DNA from: Azorinus chamasolen
Taxonomy: Eukaryota; Mollusca; Bivalvia; Cardiida; Solecurtidae
NCBI GenBank assembly: GCA_963576725.1
Contig: OY755240.1
Span: 30,935,620-30,999,619 of the forward strand
Reading direction: 5' to 3'
Length of the DNA stretch: 64,000 nucleotides
Below are positions 1 to 12,039 of this stretch, piece after piece. The notes under the pieces are model-generated. The model worked only from the letters and a program-made list of their open reading frames with translations, was not told the DNA's origin and made no database searches. The translations under genes and the position numbers were made by a program. The stretch's first letter is position 1, and each line of letters opens with the position of its first letter.

Positions 1-1140
1 TAAGACATACATGAGTAATAGTCGTTAAGAACTGACATAGAAAATGAATCTTTCTCGATTAAGTATGAGAGGTTTTTAAGCAATCCCCGGCCACATATAT
101 TGAAATATTACGACATCATGCACGGAGAGGAGGATACGGTAATACATACAGTTTAAAAAGGGTATTAATATAAAACAAGCATAAGACGGCTCATCCGGAC
201 GCAAAGGAACTGTCAGTATTTATTACATGATACTGGTGCCATGTACTCTGACCCACTACCCATTAGGTGTCAGGAGCCGGAGATAACCCCGCTCCATCCG
301 AATGAATCTAATTTAGATATAGGGGAAGCATCTTTTCACTCCAACGAGACATCTTTTCCACTACAAAATACAAAAATGCGACATCGTTATATACCCAGAC
401 TCTCGATTTGGCAACCCTTCGGCCTTATTTCTGCAACGATTCGTCATCCCTTCGGCATGTTCTGTAATGGTTCAGCAACCTTCCCGCACGATCGGAAACC
501 ATTCGGGAAGCATTCTGGGGGTAATTCTCAAGGTTTCAGCATGATTCTGCATCACTTCGGCGTCTGTTCCGCAACGCTTCGTAAGCCACTTCCCGAATAC
601 TTGCGGAATGCATGCCGAATGACCCCGAATACAAAGCTGATCCCGAATGGTTCCCGAATCGAGCAAAATTTATTCTGCAACCCTTCGGCAAGGCGTCGGC
701 GCTGTAGTGGACGCCAGGCATAATCGCGAGGTACGTGTTTGGTTTGTAACTTTAACAAACCAACCATTTGTTTTAAAATGCCAATTTCAACAGTAATTAA
801 TTGCATGTTATTGCTTTACAGAATGGTCTGATTGTTTTTGAAAATAGATATCCCATTTTTCTTAAAAAATGTACTTTTGTCCGTCCACACGGCTTAACAT
901 TTTCCACATTACAAGGATTACATAGATAGTTATAATTTCGTTAAAACAATCTTTAAACATTCATAAATTCATGCAAAAAGTACTGCTTCAATAGAGCGCG
1001 TAGGAAAAATTATATTGATATCTATAGTTTTTTTGTTGTTTTTTTATTTAAATGTCGGTTTACTGTAAAGTAACATTAACGCTGAATTCACTATACAGTT
1101 TAATCGAGCATAAAAAATCGATATTTGATTTTAGAAGAAT
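1..1140. other. no gene seen; short inverted words
   Basis: No supported gene. An open frame on the plus strand at 241-723 lies in a stretch (about 400-700) built from short words such as 'cccgaatggttcccgaat' and 'cccttcgg' in both orientations, so all frames stay open by composition. It resembles a decayed foldback element more than a coding exon. The rest is AT-rich without recognisable signals. Confidence 0.4.
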
Positions 1141-1186
1141 GGCCGTTCACAAAGACACTATTTCCAAATAATTCGAATAAATAAGC

Positions 1187-1410
1187 AAGTACATGGCAAC
1201 AGGAAATGTTGAAAATCTACGTAGAAGACTGCGAGGAAGAGTAACCACTCTAGCCCAAGACCATTTCATCGTTACTTCGCATCTACGGCAACGAAACCTA
1301 ACCACAGTCGACACTGCTAGAAACATGCATTCACTGTCCGCAGACGACTGGAATTTCTGCGAACATTGCGTGCAAGACGCCCACTTGTTATTAAATAAAA
1401 TTTACTATAA
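1187..1410 (+). pseudogene. Tc1-like transposase fragment, frameshifted
   Basis: The frame from 1193 reads 'GRVTTLAQDHFIVTSHLRQR' followed by TVDTAR, which matches the DNA-binding (paired-like) part of Tc1-family transposases (typical pattern RVTTPxxDRxIVxxHLRxR...TA.TAR). After about 1335 the family pattern continues in another frame (TVRRRLEFLRTLRARRP, the usual T.R.RL....LRARRP block), so there is a frameshift. No catalytic DDE part follows. Only about 70 residues of a roughly 340-residue protein remain. Identification is by remembered family pattern. Confidence 0.65.
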
Positions 1411-1504
1411 TGTTTGTCTCTTGAGTACAACTCCTAAAAACTTGACTTAATTCGGTCTATACGTTATCAAGATATTAAGAAACGAATACCGGTACACTTA
1501 TAAG

Positions 1505-1640
1505 TGTCGCTTAGTGTATACTGTCACCACTCTTTAAAATTTGTCTCGAAGCAATTTACCCATCTTATCTCGAGGAGACGATTCTAAAGAGTGGTCACAG
1601 TTTACGGGTTGGTGGAGAAATAAAGGAACTATTCTTGAAT
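1505..1640. repeat. foldback MITE, 'stop-clamp' family copy
   Basis: Imperfect palindrome: 'ccactctttaaaat' on the left and 'attctaaagagtggtcaca' on the right, followed by 'gttggtggagaaataaagga'. The same family recurs near 28.7, 34.3, 43.7, 44.0 and 56.7 kb. No coding capacity. Confidence 0.7.
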
Positions 1641-1657
1641 ATGTTTAAATATACAGC

Positions 1658-1872
1658 AAAGTTCTCTCTATAACGGCCACTAAATTGTGTTAATTAGTTG
1701 GTGTATTAGGGCAGGTGACTGCTTAAAGCAATGTAAAAGTAAAACAGAACGCTCATATAGGGTTCCTATAGGAGCGTTCTGTTTTACTTTCACCTTGCTT
1801 TAGCAACCACCTGCCTTTAACATAAAAAATGATGTAATTTAGTGGGCGTTATAGAAAGGTTTTACTGTACTC
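1658..1872. mobile_element. mariner-type MITE (AGTAAAACC family)
   Basis: Palindromic element with inner arms 'cagaacgctcatatagg' and 'cctataggagcgttctg' and outer arms 'ctctctataacggccacta' and 'tagtgggcgttatagaaagg', ending 'ttttactgta'. Related copies have TIRs 'cagtaaaacc' flanked by TA, which suggests mobilisation by a Tc1/mariner-type transposase. Copies occur near 9.6, 32.4, 33.2, 33.8, 36.6, 40.0, 44.4, 54.4, 55.6, 60.2, 60.8 and 61.0 kb. Confidence 0.75.
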
Positions 1873-2092
1873 ATCTCATTTGAGCTCTGTTTTTATATTT
1901 CTTCATCATTGTTCCAGCGTTGTCTGTCAAAATAAAAGTCGGACACTTACAATCTATATACCGTACAAACTTGTAGTTAACACGACTGACGAACCAATTG
2001 GCATATCTAATTTTCTGTCCTAGCAACAGTGGCGGTGCAGCTTATACTGTTCACTTATATGCTATTATCAATACTATAATAATTAACCCTTT

Positions 2093-2323
2093 TACCGCCG
2101 AAGTCGCAAAAACGCGACTCGATAAATAGTGCAGTCCCAGATCAGACTTTTCAAGGCGGCGTCTGATCAGGGACTTCACTTTTTGTCTCAATCTCTATTT
2201 CTATACCTGTGCTTTGCTCCTTTGAAATTTGCATTTATTTATCTCATTCCCTAATTGTACCGAATGATTTAACAAAAAATGGATTGCAGACGACAATCAG
2301 AAATTTGACGACGAAAGGGTTAT
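2093..2323. mobile_element. TTAA-flanked MITE (TTAACCCTTT family)
   Basis: Starts 'ttaacccttttaccgccg' and ends 'cgacgaaagggttat', with an inner palindrome around 'agtgcagtccc' and 'gggacttcact'. TTAA target and CCC termini are typical of piggyBac-like non-autonomous elements. Family members are at 6.7, 28.3, 31.6, 32.5, 37.5, 56.2 and 61.2 kb. Confidence 0.7.
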
Positions 2324-2516
2324 ATGGTTCTAAATCGTTTTAATCTGATCGACGTAAAATTATAACCACGGCACAAGGACCTACACTTTATCGTTGAGAT
2401 ACACCCACCAGTAAATAGAATACATTTGAAACAAATTTTGGCACCCATATTAAACATAGGGGGAAAATGTATCTATTTCTTATACATAGAAGTAAAACTG
2501 CGGCAACCATCTTTAA

Positions 2517-3765
2517 TTATGTCTCCCCCTTGTATGGGGAGACATATTATTTTTGCCAGAATTGTCTGTCCGTCCGTCCGTCCGTCGTCCGTTCCTCCAT
2601 CTGTCCTTCACAAACTTGTGTCGATCGTATCTCTGAAACCGATAAGGCTAGAATCTGGTTCTTTAGTTGTCCCCCCCGATAATTGTTGTGTTGTTGTCCC
2701 TGATGTGCTAACTTAGAATTATTAGAGAAACTTTATGTAGCGCGTATCTCTGAAACCAGTAGGGCTAAAGTCACCAAACCTCACAGGGATGTTGACCAGC
2801 ATGAGTTGTTGTGCACCTTGGCTTTTTGAAATGTCTTCTCCTGATAACTTTTGAGTTATTGCCCTTGATGGCTTAAAATTAGACCAAATTGACTTTGTGT
2901 CGCGTGTATCTCTGAAACCAGTAGGACTAGGATCGCCATACTTCACAGGAATGTTCGCAAACCTAAGTTGTTGTGCACCTGTTATTTTAATTGTCTCCCC
3001 TGACTACTTAGGAGTGATTGCCCGTGATGACTTAAATCAGAAAAAAATGTGTCGCGAATATCTCTGAAACCGCTAGGGCTAGAATGACCAAACCTCACCG
3101 GAACGTTTACCAGCATGAGTTGTTTTTTAATTGTGTCACCTTAATAATGTTTTTTCAATTGCCCCGGAAGACTTAAAATCAGACAAATTTTACTTTGTGT
3201 TACATGTATATCTGAAACCAGTAGGGCCAGAGTCTCTAAGCTTCACAGGATTGTTCATTAGCATGAGTTGTTTTGCACCTGGGTTTTTTAAATTGTCTCC
3301 CCTGTTAACTTTGGAGTTATTGCCCTTATGAATCAAAATTAGACAAATTTTGTGTTGCGTGTCTCTGGGAAACCGCTAGGGTTAGAGTCCCCAGACTTTA
3401 CAGGAATGTTTACAACGAATTATCAAAAGCATTAGATGTCGTCCACCTTGGGTTTTTGAATTGTCTCCTTCTGATATATTTGGAGTAATTGCCACTGATG
3501 ACTTAAAAATATATAAATTATGTGTTGTGCGTATCTCTGTAACCGCTCGGACTAAAGTCAACAAACTTCACAAGAATGTTGACCAGCATGTTTTGTTGTG
3601 CACCTGAGTTTTTCAATTATTGTCTCCCCTGAAAGCTTTGGAAAAAACCGTGTGGCACGTATCTCTGAATCCGCTATGGCTAGAGTCGCCAAACTTCAAA
3701 GTACTGTTCACCAGCATGAGTTGGCGTGCACTATGGGTTTTTGAATTGTCTCCTCCTGATAACAT
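2517..3765 (+). repeat. tandem array, ~150-170-bp units, eight copies
   Basis: The motif 'atctctgaaaccagtaggg' and variants recurs near 2631, 2744, 2907, 3058, 3209, 3360, 3533 and 3660. Each unit also carries 'gaatgttgaccagcatgag' and 'gcacctgggttttt'. The array opens with a small hairpin ('gtctcccccttgtatgggga') and a (GTCC)n tract. An array of the same units in opposite orientation is at 51,447-52,748, with the same terminal hairpin and (GTCC)n tract. Short ORFs here are by-products. Confidence 0.9.
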
Positions 3766-4190
3766 TGCTTATAAGTTAAGAACGCAGGACAATTCGTTTT
3801 TGGTATGTAGATTGATTGGGTAAAGGCCCGTCAGTTGATATGCTATATGGAATAAGGTCAAGATCATTATCTTGAAAATACAGTTCACTGGGTTTTTTCA
3901 TTGTGAATTTCACATATGTGCAACTAAAAATGCTAAATGCAGTCATCATCTCGCGTAAATTAAGCATGTTTCCCTGATCATTAGGTAAATTGTTAACACA
4001 AAAAAATCCGGCTTTAATGCGGTTTCCGCATTCTTTGCTTGTTTGAATTTGGATAATCCTTATTTTGAAATAATGGTTTCTTCTATTTACCCAAAATAAT
4101 TTACGTTAAACAAAGCGCATCAATCCGACATTATGGCTTCCATTTTTTATTTGAATCTTTCCATCACTCAAGATAAGGTCCGTCCGAAAT
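3766..4190. other. no feature recognised
   Basis: AT-rich spacer between the minisatellite array and a truncated Naiad. I see no coding frame, palindrome or RNA gene. Confidence 0.4.
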
Positions 4191-4194
4191 ACAC

Positions 4195-4785
4195 GACAAA
4201 AGGGGCGATTTTGATTTCAAAATCGTTAATTATCTTTCCCTAAATGGAGATGTGCCCCGTTCTACATCTTATGGGTTGACATTTCTCAAATGATTCGCTT
4301 TGCCCGAGCCTGTTATTTGCTACAGGATTTTAACAGTCTTAATTTAGAAATATCTCATAAACTTTTTAAGCAAGGTAACAGATATCATAAAATTCGGAAA
4401 TTCTAAACTTTTATTATCAACATTTACCCCTCATTTGTAAATATAACTACGGACGTTACTGCAACAATGTATTTCTCACCCAGACTTCTCTGGTGATGTT
4501 ATCTTCCAACTTAGTAAAATTTGGGGTCATATCCCTTTCGACGATTTGTTTATTAAACGCATTATATTTAAAACGTTTAGGAAGAAAGGTTATGACCCAA
4601 TTATATTGCAATACACTGCATGTTTGGTTCTTGACCCCTTTACAGTCGGTAGCTACACTTCCCCTTTTGCTTGCGCGATAACAGACCGAAAGTAGTACTC
4701 TATGATGGTATACTCTTAAACCCAGAAACGGGGTGAGCTTACCAGATTCATGTATTTCCTTTTCTCTGTTGTGCCCTTAAATGCC
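4195..4785 (+). mobile_element. 5'-truncated Naiad PLE, subfamily B
   Basis: The 3' end of a Penelope-like element. Broken frames give 'GDFDFKIVNYLSLNGDVPRS', then SHPDFSGDVI, 'KKGYDPIILQYTACLVLDPF' and TVGSYTSPFACA, which is the RT C-terminus also seen at 15.7 and 58.6 kb. Frameshifts and stops show decay. A SECIS-like hairpin follows the stop. The normal tail after the hairpin is lost near 4785. Confidence 0.8.
4693..4757 (+). promoter_or_regulatory. SECIS hairpin of Naiad B copy
   Basis: TAGTAC (with the TAG stop), TCTA internal loop, quartet side TGAT, helix II, unpaired AAA after 'tactctt', mini-stem CCC/GGG, return strand 'gtgagcttacc', and AGAT as the 3' quartet side (U.U, G.A, A.G). 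Same layout as the hairpin at 15,682-15,746, with a different mini-stem sequence. Confidence 0.7.
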
Positions 4786-4913
4786 AGGTAAACAGGCAGA
4801 ACACGTTTTCGTAAATATTTGACAAATGAGTACATTGTACGACGTATTTTCGAAAACACAAATAAATTACAGTCATATCGCACATAGCAGATGTCATACA
4901 TTACCGATAAAAC

Positions 4914-6533
4914 CCTGTCACACCTAGCCGGGTTGCCACTGTGATTACACGGCGTTGTAAAAATGATATCTTTTTTGTGAATATAGCGATGTCGCCTCGT
5001 TTACACAGCGTTCTCACGGCCACCTAAGCTTTTCTACGGAGCTCCCAATGCGTTCTACGGCGTTCATCTGGAGTTCTAGTTGGCGATAGTATGCGCTCTC
5101 ACAGCGCTTCCACTGCGTGCCCACTTCGTGTGCACTGCGCTTTCACGGTGCTCTCACTGCACTGGCGGCATTCGTTTGCACTACATAGGAAAATATCTCC
5201 TCCAAAACCGGTTATCGAATCTGAATTGCATTTGGTAGAACAGTCCTCTGATGGCCAACTTTCAGAATTACTAAGATTAAGTTGATATGGAAGAAAACAT
5301 GGCCACCAGGGACAGGGCTAAATTCCCATAGGTGTCTATATTGAAAACTTTTAAAACAATGTTCAAAATTGTCCAGATGATAGGGCATTTGGTAGGAATA
5401 ATCCGTTTAATGCACGGACGGACTGACAGACGAATGGACGGGCGGACGGACGGACATCGGACGGTGGTCGATTTCAAAATCTCAGCTGAGTATACTCATG
5501 TGTGCTAAACACCGGAAATTACAAAAGAAAGAAATAGCTTAAATCCCGTGTCGAAAACAGTCTCATCTACAGTTAGGCGGTATATATCTAGTTTCTCGTG
5601 CTAGTGCAAATCGCATATGCATCGTGACATAGAAATGCCTGAACTATATATCGGTTTTAGTTCATTATTACTGATATAAAGTATAATGTTTAAATAATAA
5701 TACATATTCTATACTTTCTGTCAGTATTTTATTCAATTGTATGCTTTATTTTAAATAAACCTTTCTTCAATTTGTATAAAATAAATACAATATACGAAAG
5801 GCAAAGGGTCCACGAAATTTGATTTTTTTTCATTTCGCGTAACGATGACACTTTTCTAAACGGGATTTGATAAAAAGGCCATTTCTCGTTTTTTTTCATT
5901 TTACGTGTCTACAGTTGTGAAATGAATGTTTATCTGCATATCTCATTCCTGAATACGATTTTGTTGGGTTGGTTCATTATCGTGCAAACGCTGATGGTCG
6001 TGGTAGAAACGCAATGGGGGCGCAGTGATCGCCGTGGCAGCTGTGTAAGTCGTTGTTAGAGCGCAGATATCGCCGCGGTACCTCTGTACAGTCGCAGTAA
6101 GAGCGCAGTAAAGCAACAAACACTCCATATAAGCGCCATAGACGCTCAGTATAAGTGCGGTAGACACAGTGCCATCTCCGACGACGCCGTGCGATCGCCG
6201 TTCAAGTGCCACTGGCAACCAATGCGTTTGCATTGTAACCCCACGGCGCTCCTGTGGCGTTGTAGGAGACCTCACTGCGCTGCTACGGCGACCTCGCGGC
6301 GATCCCAATGCGCTCTTCTCAGAACGCCGAGCGACGGCGTTTGTTTTGAGCATGCTCAACGTGCACGCCGTCGCTCGGCGTTCTATGCGATCCCACCACG
6401 TGTACTGGCGATGCCACTGCGTTGTCGTGTGGCGATGCTTGCGATTCCACTGCGCGGGGCTCGGCGTTCTGCATTTTTCTTGGACGACATGGGATCGCCG
6501 TGAGAACGCGGTCCTGGTGTGACAGGGATTTAA
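4914..6533. mobile_element. GC-rich foldback element with nested repeat
   Basis: Ends are inverted: 'ccctgtcacacc' at about 4915 and 'ggtgtgacaggg' at about 6520-6531, with 'gcgttctcacgg' and 'ccgtgagaacgc' just inside. The outer parts (5,000-5,180 and 5,990-6,500) are runs of short variants of 'gcgctctcac', 'ggcgatc' and 'cactgcg'. Overlapping open frames at 5,943-6,522 on both strands come from this composition, not from a gene. I could not find a convincing target duplication. The central part is the foldback half listed next. Confidence 0.6.
5185..5912 (+). repeat. half of the GTAGACACG foldback element
   Basis: Matches the right half of the 28,825-30,627 element: 'ctccaaaaccggttatcgaa', the 'gaatggacgggcggacgg' block, 'gagtatactcatgtgtgc', 'cacagggtccacgaaatttg'-like sequence and the terminal 'ttttacgtgtctac'. 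The left half is missing. Confidence 0.75.
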
Positions 6534-6733
6534 GTAAGCACTGGCTGATTTGGGTCGCTCGCTTACTTCCCTTATGATGACGTCATTTGTTATATTCGTG
6601 ATGAATGTCGAACTCGATATCGAATAGAAAAGAATAACAGGTAATATAGATCGGCTTCGTTTCGAGTGCTAAAATGGTAACCTGTGCTGCTTATGGGTGA
6701 AACTCCAAATCCAACAGAGACAAAATAGGATTA

Positions 6734-6982
6734 TTACCCTTCGCTTGCGATTCACGTCAATATACCTACCTGTAAATAGTGAATACCCAGATGAGACAGC
6801 TCCTGCAGGAGCTGTCTCATCAGGGTCTGCACTATTTACAAGTTGATTGTGCAACCAGTACACTCCACAGCAGTGATTGCACAGCGAAATACTTGTACAC
6901 AGTGACGATATATGTAATTATACAACAGGGCATGGGTAAAGAAGGAGAAATGTATTTTAAAATTCAGCAAGCGAAGGGTTAA
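6734..6982. mobile_element. TTAA-type MITE
   Basis: Ends 'acccttcgcttgc' and 'gcaagcgaagggttaa', with central palindrome 'gagacagctcctgcaggagc'. A near-identical copy in opposite orientation lies at 31,585-31,834. Confidence 0.8.
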
Positions 6983-7261
6983 CATTACCAAAGGACGAGA
7001 AGTTTAAGAAAACGTGATATGAACGACTGGATAGGGGATTGTGTGTTCTAATTGATTCTTCCACATTTTGTATATTAGGTCAGCTTACGGTTTTGTCTCG
7101 ATGGCTGTTTTCTATGAAATTTATACTAGAGAAAATAGTGCAGTCAATGACTTGGGTCTACAATTACGAAAGAGGCTATGAGCATTATGTTATTAATGTG
7201 ACTCAGGTCTAGCATTGTTGGTTAATGGGCATTTTCTTCATGGAAATACTTTTCAAACATT

Positions 7262-7520
7262 GTAACAGCGTAAACCCAAATCACACAGGAACTATCTGAT
7301 CAGGGTCCATGCTTATAAAGCTTTTAGTTGAGTCTGAGTTTCGTTCTCAAGCTTTTGATTGGTCAGATTTGAGTTCTCAAGCTTTTGATTGGTCAGATTT
7401 GAGCCAAAGGCTCAAATCGGACCAATCAAAAACTTGAGAACGAACTCAGACTCAACTAAAAGTGTTATAAGCATGGACCCAGGGTCTACTGTGATTGCTG
7501 GGTCCATAGACTTATTTCGT
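7262..7520. repeat. long palindrome with duplicated arm segment
   Basis: 'ttttagttgagtctgagtt' and 'aactcagactcaactaaaa' bracket a hairpin whose left arm holds two tandem copies of 'ctcaagcttttgattggtca' while the right arm holds one. 'ggtccatgcttata' and 'tataagcatggacc' lie outside. The arms could form a cruciform of about 60 bp. Confidence 0.85.
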
Positions 7521-8590
7521 TAGATTCGATCAATAACACCATTTAGCACTGTTGACAGGAGACATCAAATTTGCTTTATAATAACTTTCCTAATCAATCT
7601 CTTCTTATAATAACGGCTTCACACACGTTGGCAAATAGAGTAGATCCAGATTGGACCGATCCTGTAGGAGATGTCTGATCAGGTTCTGCTCTGTTTGCTT
7701 ACGAAATTATGTTGATCTAATTCTATAATTTCTGTCAGAGCCATCTTTGATCCCTTCGAAAAGTTAACGAAAACTGACACCTGGAGGCTAGTGACCGTGG
7801 GGACATCTAGCCACACACTTCGTGTGTAATGTGGTTTGGTACAATATAGCCTAAGGCTCAAAGAGCATAGATAGAAATTGCCAATTCATTTATTCATTAT
7901 TTAACACATTTATTCATACAATTGGAATGACCAGAGACTTTCTAATAACCATGTTTACTATTGTTTCCTACAAACCATAATTAAAATGCACATATGCTGT
8001 ATATTATAACCACAAAAAAATGTAGTAACAGTTTTAATGGGTAACATATTTTGTAAAAATAAATTTGTAGTGAGCCCAGTCATTCAAACATTATTTACAT
8101 GCTTTAGAAATATGACTGTATTAATAAAAAACTTTATAAAGTAATCTTTCAAGACTGGCAACCATAAGTTATCAAGATCCACATTTTCCTCATTTTCCCA
8201 ACGAAATACATATTTTGGTATTTCCACCGTATAATAATGCATCATTTTGGTATTGCTCATAATAAAGTAAAATAAATAGATTTATTATCTAATTGTTCTG
8301 TATTTTGGTGAAATTCCCCCTTTTCTAAATTACACACGGTAATGTATCATAACGAATCGTCAACCCACTTTGCCTTAATATAAAATTCACATTCTACCTA
8401 GAGTTGTCCGAATTTGAGTAAAGGTGGTTTAAACCCAACTCAATGGTCTCTTGAAGGATTAATCGAGAGATTCTCAACAGCTTGGTCGAATCGGAAGTAG
8501 TCAATATTGCACCAAATCTAGTTTGTCACAATAGGATAGGGTTAACACGCTATATATTTATATGTCGGCAATACTTCATTCATGCCCTGG
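7521..8590. other. no gene seen
   Basis: AT-rich with one palindromic MITE scrap near 7,630-7,690 ('gatcctgtaggagatgtctg'). No other structure recognised. Confidence 0.4.
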
Positions 8591-8714
8591 CATTATTAGA
8601 CCATGCATATTGGTAGATGGTAAATATAATGTGCTTTCCTAGATACTCACAAAACGTGATCTATATAGTAAAACCTCTCTAAATCGGACGTTTAATTGAT
8701 ATCAATGCCGATCT

Positions 8715-8890
8715 TTAAGACAGTAACCGCTGGTGTAGGGTCAATTCCTTCTATGGAGACTATAATTACACCCCCGCCCGTCTCTGATATCGCTAATGTA
8801 TGGTCAATTCCCTCAATAATTATAATTGTAACATTCTTGTTAGTCTCTGGTACAGCTTGCGTCTGGTCAATACCGTCGATGGGGATCATG
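8715..8890 (+). repeat. three ~63-bp tandem units
   Basis: 'gtgtagggtcaattcctt', 'aatgtatggtcaattccct' and 'gcgtctggtcaataccgt' recur about every 63 bp, each near 'gtctctg'. Open frames on both strands follow because the period is a multiple of three. Not treated as coding. Confidence 0.6.
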
Positions 8891-9774
8891 TTTAAAAAGC
8901 ATTATCACCGTCATCTGACCACATGTGAAATGCTTACCATTGGTTTTTTTATTAACTTTCTCTTAATAATGAACCCTATATCGTGTTTCTCTAATGGTGA
9001 CTAATTATCAAACACATTCCGCAACACCTAGACACTGGAAATTAAACCAGAGTAATTTGTTATCAACACCAATTAGCATCTCTATTAACCCTAAACCAGT
9101 GTCTGAAGGGTATCATCTTCAGACGATATGGACTGGCTTTTATCCAGTATTTATCATTTACATCCATCACAATGCATTGCTAGTTGTTATGCAATGGTCG
9201 AATCATTATGATTTGTTTTCACTACAAGGATTATGGTATCCCCAGATACTAGTACAGTGATATTGAGTTGGTTTGCAGTAATAAGTGAAAACCAACCACA
9301 AGCATAGCAAGATACTATGTTCTGGTTGTAAAATATAATACTGAATTCTCTTTGAACTTAAAAGCCAAAACATGGTATGAGCACAAACTGTATCATGGCA
9401 CACCAAAACGTTGCAAAAACTGCTAAAATATCGTGTATCTACATCTACAACAGTCTGATTGGTGAGACGATGTTCTCTGATCAATATCTTCAACACCAAT
9501 TAAACTATAACGCTAAGCTTTTGGGACAATATTTAAGTACATCAAATAGATCTGAAAATGCGATAAAAGCAATTTCGGAAATTTTGTAAGATACCATAAC
9601 AGACGAATTGGTAGCTTAATTCAGAGTGGAATTCATGCGGAAAGCTTCCAAAGGAGCTTTCTGTAGTATGACTCTACTGCTTTAAGCAGTCATATGCGTA
9701 AAAAGGCCTCAAGTCTCATTTATACAAGTTCTAGTTCAGAGGGTTTTACTGTATAGCTTTACTTAACAAATCCC

Positions 9775-10012
9775 AGACTGCCCTTATTTGGCTGACAACC
9801 AATGTAAATCACATGATCGGTCATAAATCACGTGACGGGTGTTACCACGGCAATATATATAAGTCACTGCTGCGCGTGTGCGGTTATTCTCTACCAGGAG
9901 TTGGAGGTCGATTGGATACCTGTATTTTTTTTTTAAAAAACCCAATGTCATTGCTTATTGAATGCGCTCTATGAAACGACAATCAGGTTCAAGGTAGTGC
10001 TTGGGTAAGTCG
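9775..10012 (+). promoter_or_regulatory. promoter-like block and possible first exon
   Basis: 'gacaaccaatg' (CCAAT), 'aatcacgtgacgggtg' (E-box CACGTG) and 'caatatatataagtcac' (TATA-like) are in order, then about 150 bp downstream 'ttgggtaagtcg' looks like a splice donor. All are kept in the duplicate at 60,400-60,635, although the surrounding bases differ. I do not recognise a protein in the putative exon, and the short frame from 'atgcgctctatgaaacg' is disrupted in this copy. Confidence 0.4.
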
Positions 10013-10954
10013 TTTTACATACATATATATATATATATATAGAATGATTTTTTTACAGTAAGAGTTATCAGATTTGTCAATGATGAAGTGTTTTGTGTAC
10101 CTCGTGATATTTGGTCTAGATCTACTTGTACCTTTGTTAGTAGTTGAATATTTATTTGATCATTTCCCTGTTGAATATTTCTTTGAGAAATAATGACATC
10201 ATGAACATATAGTAGCTTTTTAAAGGCATCTTTATACACGAACGTTTGATAATGGTAGAAACTGTAGGGTTAGATCTGTTATAATTTCAGCTGGATTTAA
10301 TATGTTTGCGCAGGCGTAAAAAGTCGTTTATATAATTTAAAGGTTTCCCTAAAGAATATCTTGTACGAATTAAAGACACCGTGAACATGTATAAGCTCAA
10401 TATTTATAATAATGAACAGGACACGGCATTAACTTCAGCATCAGATCTATTTAATGTTATAGATAATCAGAGCAGACCTTGAGTTTAGGGCTGTTATAGG
10501 AACCCATTGATCTGGATATAAATTGTTTACAAAGTCTTGAAAATGGCTTTAATATAAAACAAAGATTCAAGTTCAACCATTTGTGTCATTATTTGAATAA
10601 ATATGTTTATGATCAGTTGATTCACAAAGAGTTTAATTTAATGCTGGAGCATGTTAGTTCATTGTGCATTATGCGGGACGGATCATTCGTGCCTAATGTT
10701 TGTAGGCAGAAACAGAGTTTATAGCGTTAAAGATATGTTTTTGTTATTTTGTATAAGTAGTTAAGGAATGACAAACTAGCACTCAAGGAATGATTTTCAT
10801 ATAAGTATCTTGATGACTGTTATAATTACTTATTTAATAATCTGCTACTGAGAACAGGAAACGTGAATCAGAAGAGGACCAACATTTCTGCATAGCTAAT
10901 ACCGGTAACATATTTGAATAAATGTTTTACATCCTTTATATAAACGCCTTTTCA

Positions 10955-11035
10955 CACATTTGCAAAATGAGTAGACCCAGACCACACAGTCCCTGTAGGA
11001 GCCGTCTGATCTGGGTCTGCTTTGTTTGCCAATGG
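10955..11035. repeat. palindromic MITE core (CAGACG/CTCCT type)
   Basis: 'gtagacccagaccacaca' and 'tctgatctgggtctgc' flank 'cctgtaggagcc'. It is one of many short palindromes with the pattern 'gcaaac agagtagaccc ... gggtctactctgtttgc'. Others sit near 10.48, 28.33, 30.95, 33.03, 36.17, 38.47, 42.86, 54.88, 55.13, 57.04 and 63.90 kb. Confidence 0.7.
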
Positions 11036-11394
11036 AATTTGATAGATTTGATTCTTTTCTTTCTAAAATTGCTATACTGCTGAACATTACAGATTTCATC
11101 ATACATATTTTGTCTATGGTCATTTAGTAGGTACCGAAATTTGGAGTAAATATAGAACTGGAACACCATTATCATACTAAGTGTGACCTGACTAGCAATG
11201 CTTAGTTCCTGATAGGCATTTCATCAGGATCCATGTTGTTTGCCACTCGATCAGTAGTTTATCAAAGACTTCAGCAAATCGGAAGCCATCAACCCTTCAT
11301 TCATGCATACTCGTGTAAGAGCTACGTCATGGATCATATTTAGATTCACATATGAGCATAGGATAATATTGACCATGGCAGAAACTGTAGAGTA

Positions 11395-11490
11395 AGATCT
11401 ACATTATTCCATAAGCGAACAGAGCAGACACTGATCAGGCGGCTTCTACAGGAACCGTCTGATCTGTGTCTACTCTGTTTTCAAAGGCAT
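11395..11490. repeat. palindromic MITE core
   Basis: 'cagacactgatcaggcgg' and 'ccgtctgatctgtgtct' form the arms around 'cttctacaggaac'. Same family as the entry at 10,955. Confidence 0.7.
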
Positions 11491-12039
11491 AGAAAGAGTA
11501 TAAATTGAGTAAAGGGTTAACAGGTCAGACATCCATATTATAGCACGAACTTGTTTAATCGCACACAGTATAACATTACTCTCTTTCCATTCTAAACATC
11601 CAATTGATATTATTTTTGTCAATGGTTTTACCCCTAAATTTGATGGTCCAATAATCATAGAAAATCAGACCAAATGCCATCCCCAAAATTAAAACTGGTT
11701 ACAGTTGGAGACCTGAAAATACCCGGTGAAATGCGAGGGTTTCACTTTTCAAATAGGTCTCATAAGTATTCACAAAACTAACTATTCCTTCCAGTTAAAA
11801 TCTACGATCTGGGTTGCACGGAGTGAGGTAAAATCTTGGCCTTTCCCAAAACTTTGTTTGACTTTAAGACACATTATTTTCTTTCATTCATTAAACGCTC
11901 ACTTCCGGTATGGAGTGTAACATGCTTCGCGAGCAGTAAAAAATATGATGTCGACCTGTTCTAGCATTTAATCTTTTTCAATATGAGTAGATTCACTCTG
12001 TGTGTGGTGGGCTTATATCCTTATATCTGTATATTGTGA
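11491..12039. other. no gene seen
   Basis: Spacer before the LINE fragment. Short ORFs on both strands have no recognisable motif. Confidence 0.35.

Larger units (their letters stand above)
8590..10560 (+). repeat. diverged duplicate of the 60.1-61.6 kb block
   Basis: Collinear similarity to 60,130-60,250 (around 'cctagatactc' and 'aaatcggacgtttaattg'), 60,380-60,740 (promoter-like part) and 61,540-61,640, plus 63,835-63,990 for the end near 10,400-10,560. Both copies have taken different MITE insertions. Confidence 0.7.

Noticed and set aside
241..723. 160-codon open frame on the plus strand
   Set aside because: Lies in a stretch of repeated short inverted words with open frames on both strands; no domain, no codon-like pattern.
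2517..3765. CRISPR-like or protein-repeat array
   Set aside because: Units are long, diverged and contiguous without spacers, and frames are not kept across units.
5943..6522. Overlapping ORFs of 104-138 codons on both strands
   Set aside because: GC-rich foldback DNA made of short repeated words; frames overlap on opposite strands and have no recognisable motif.
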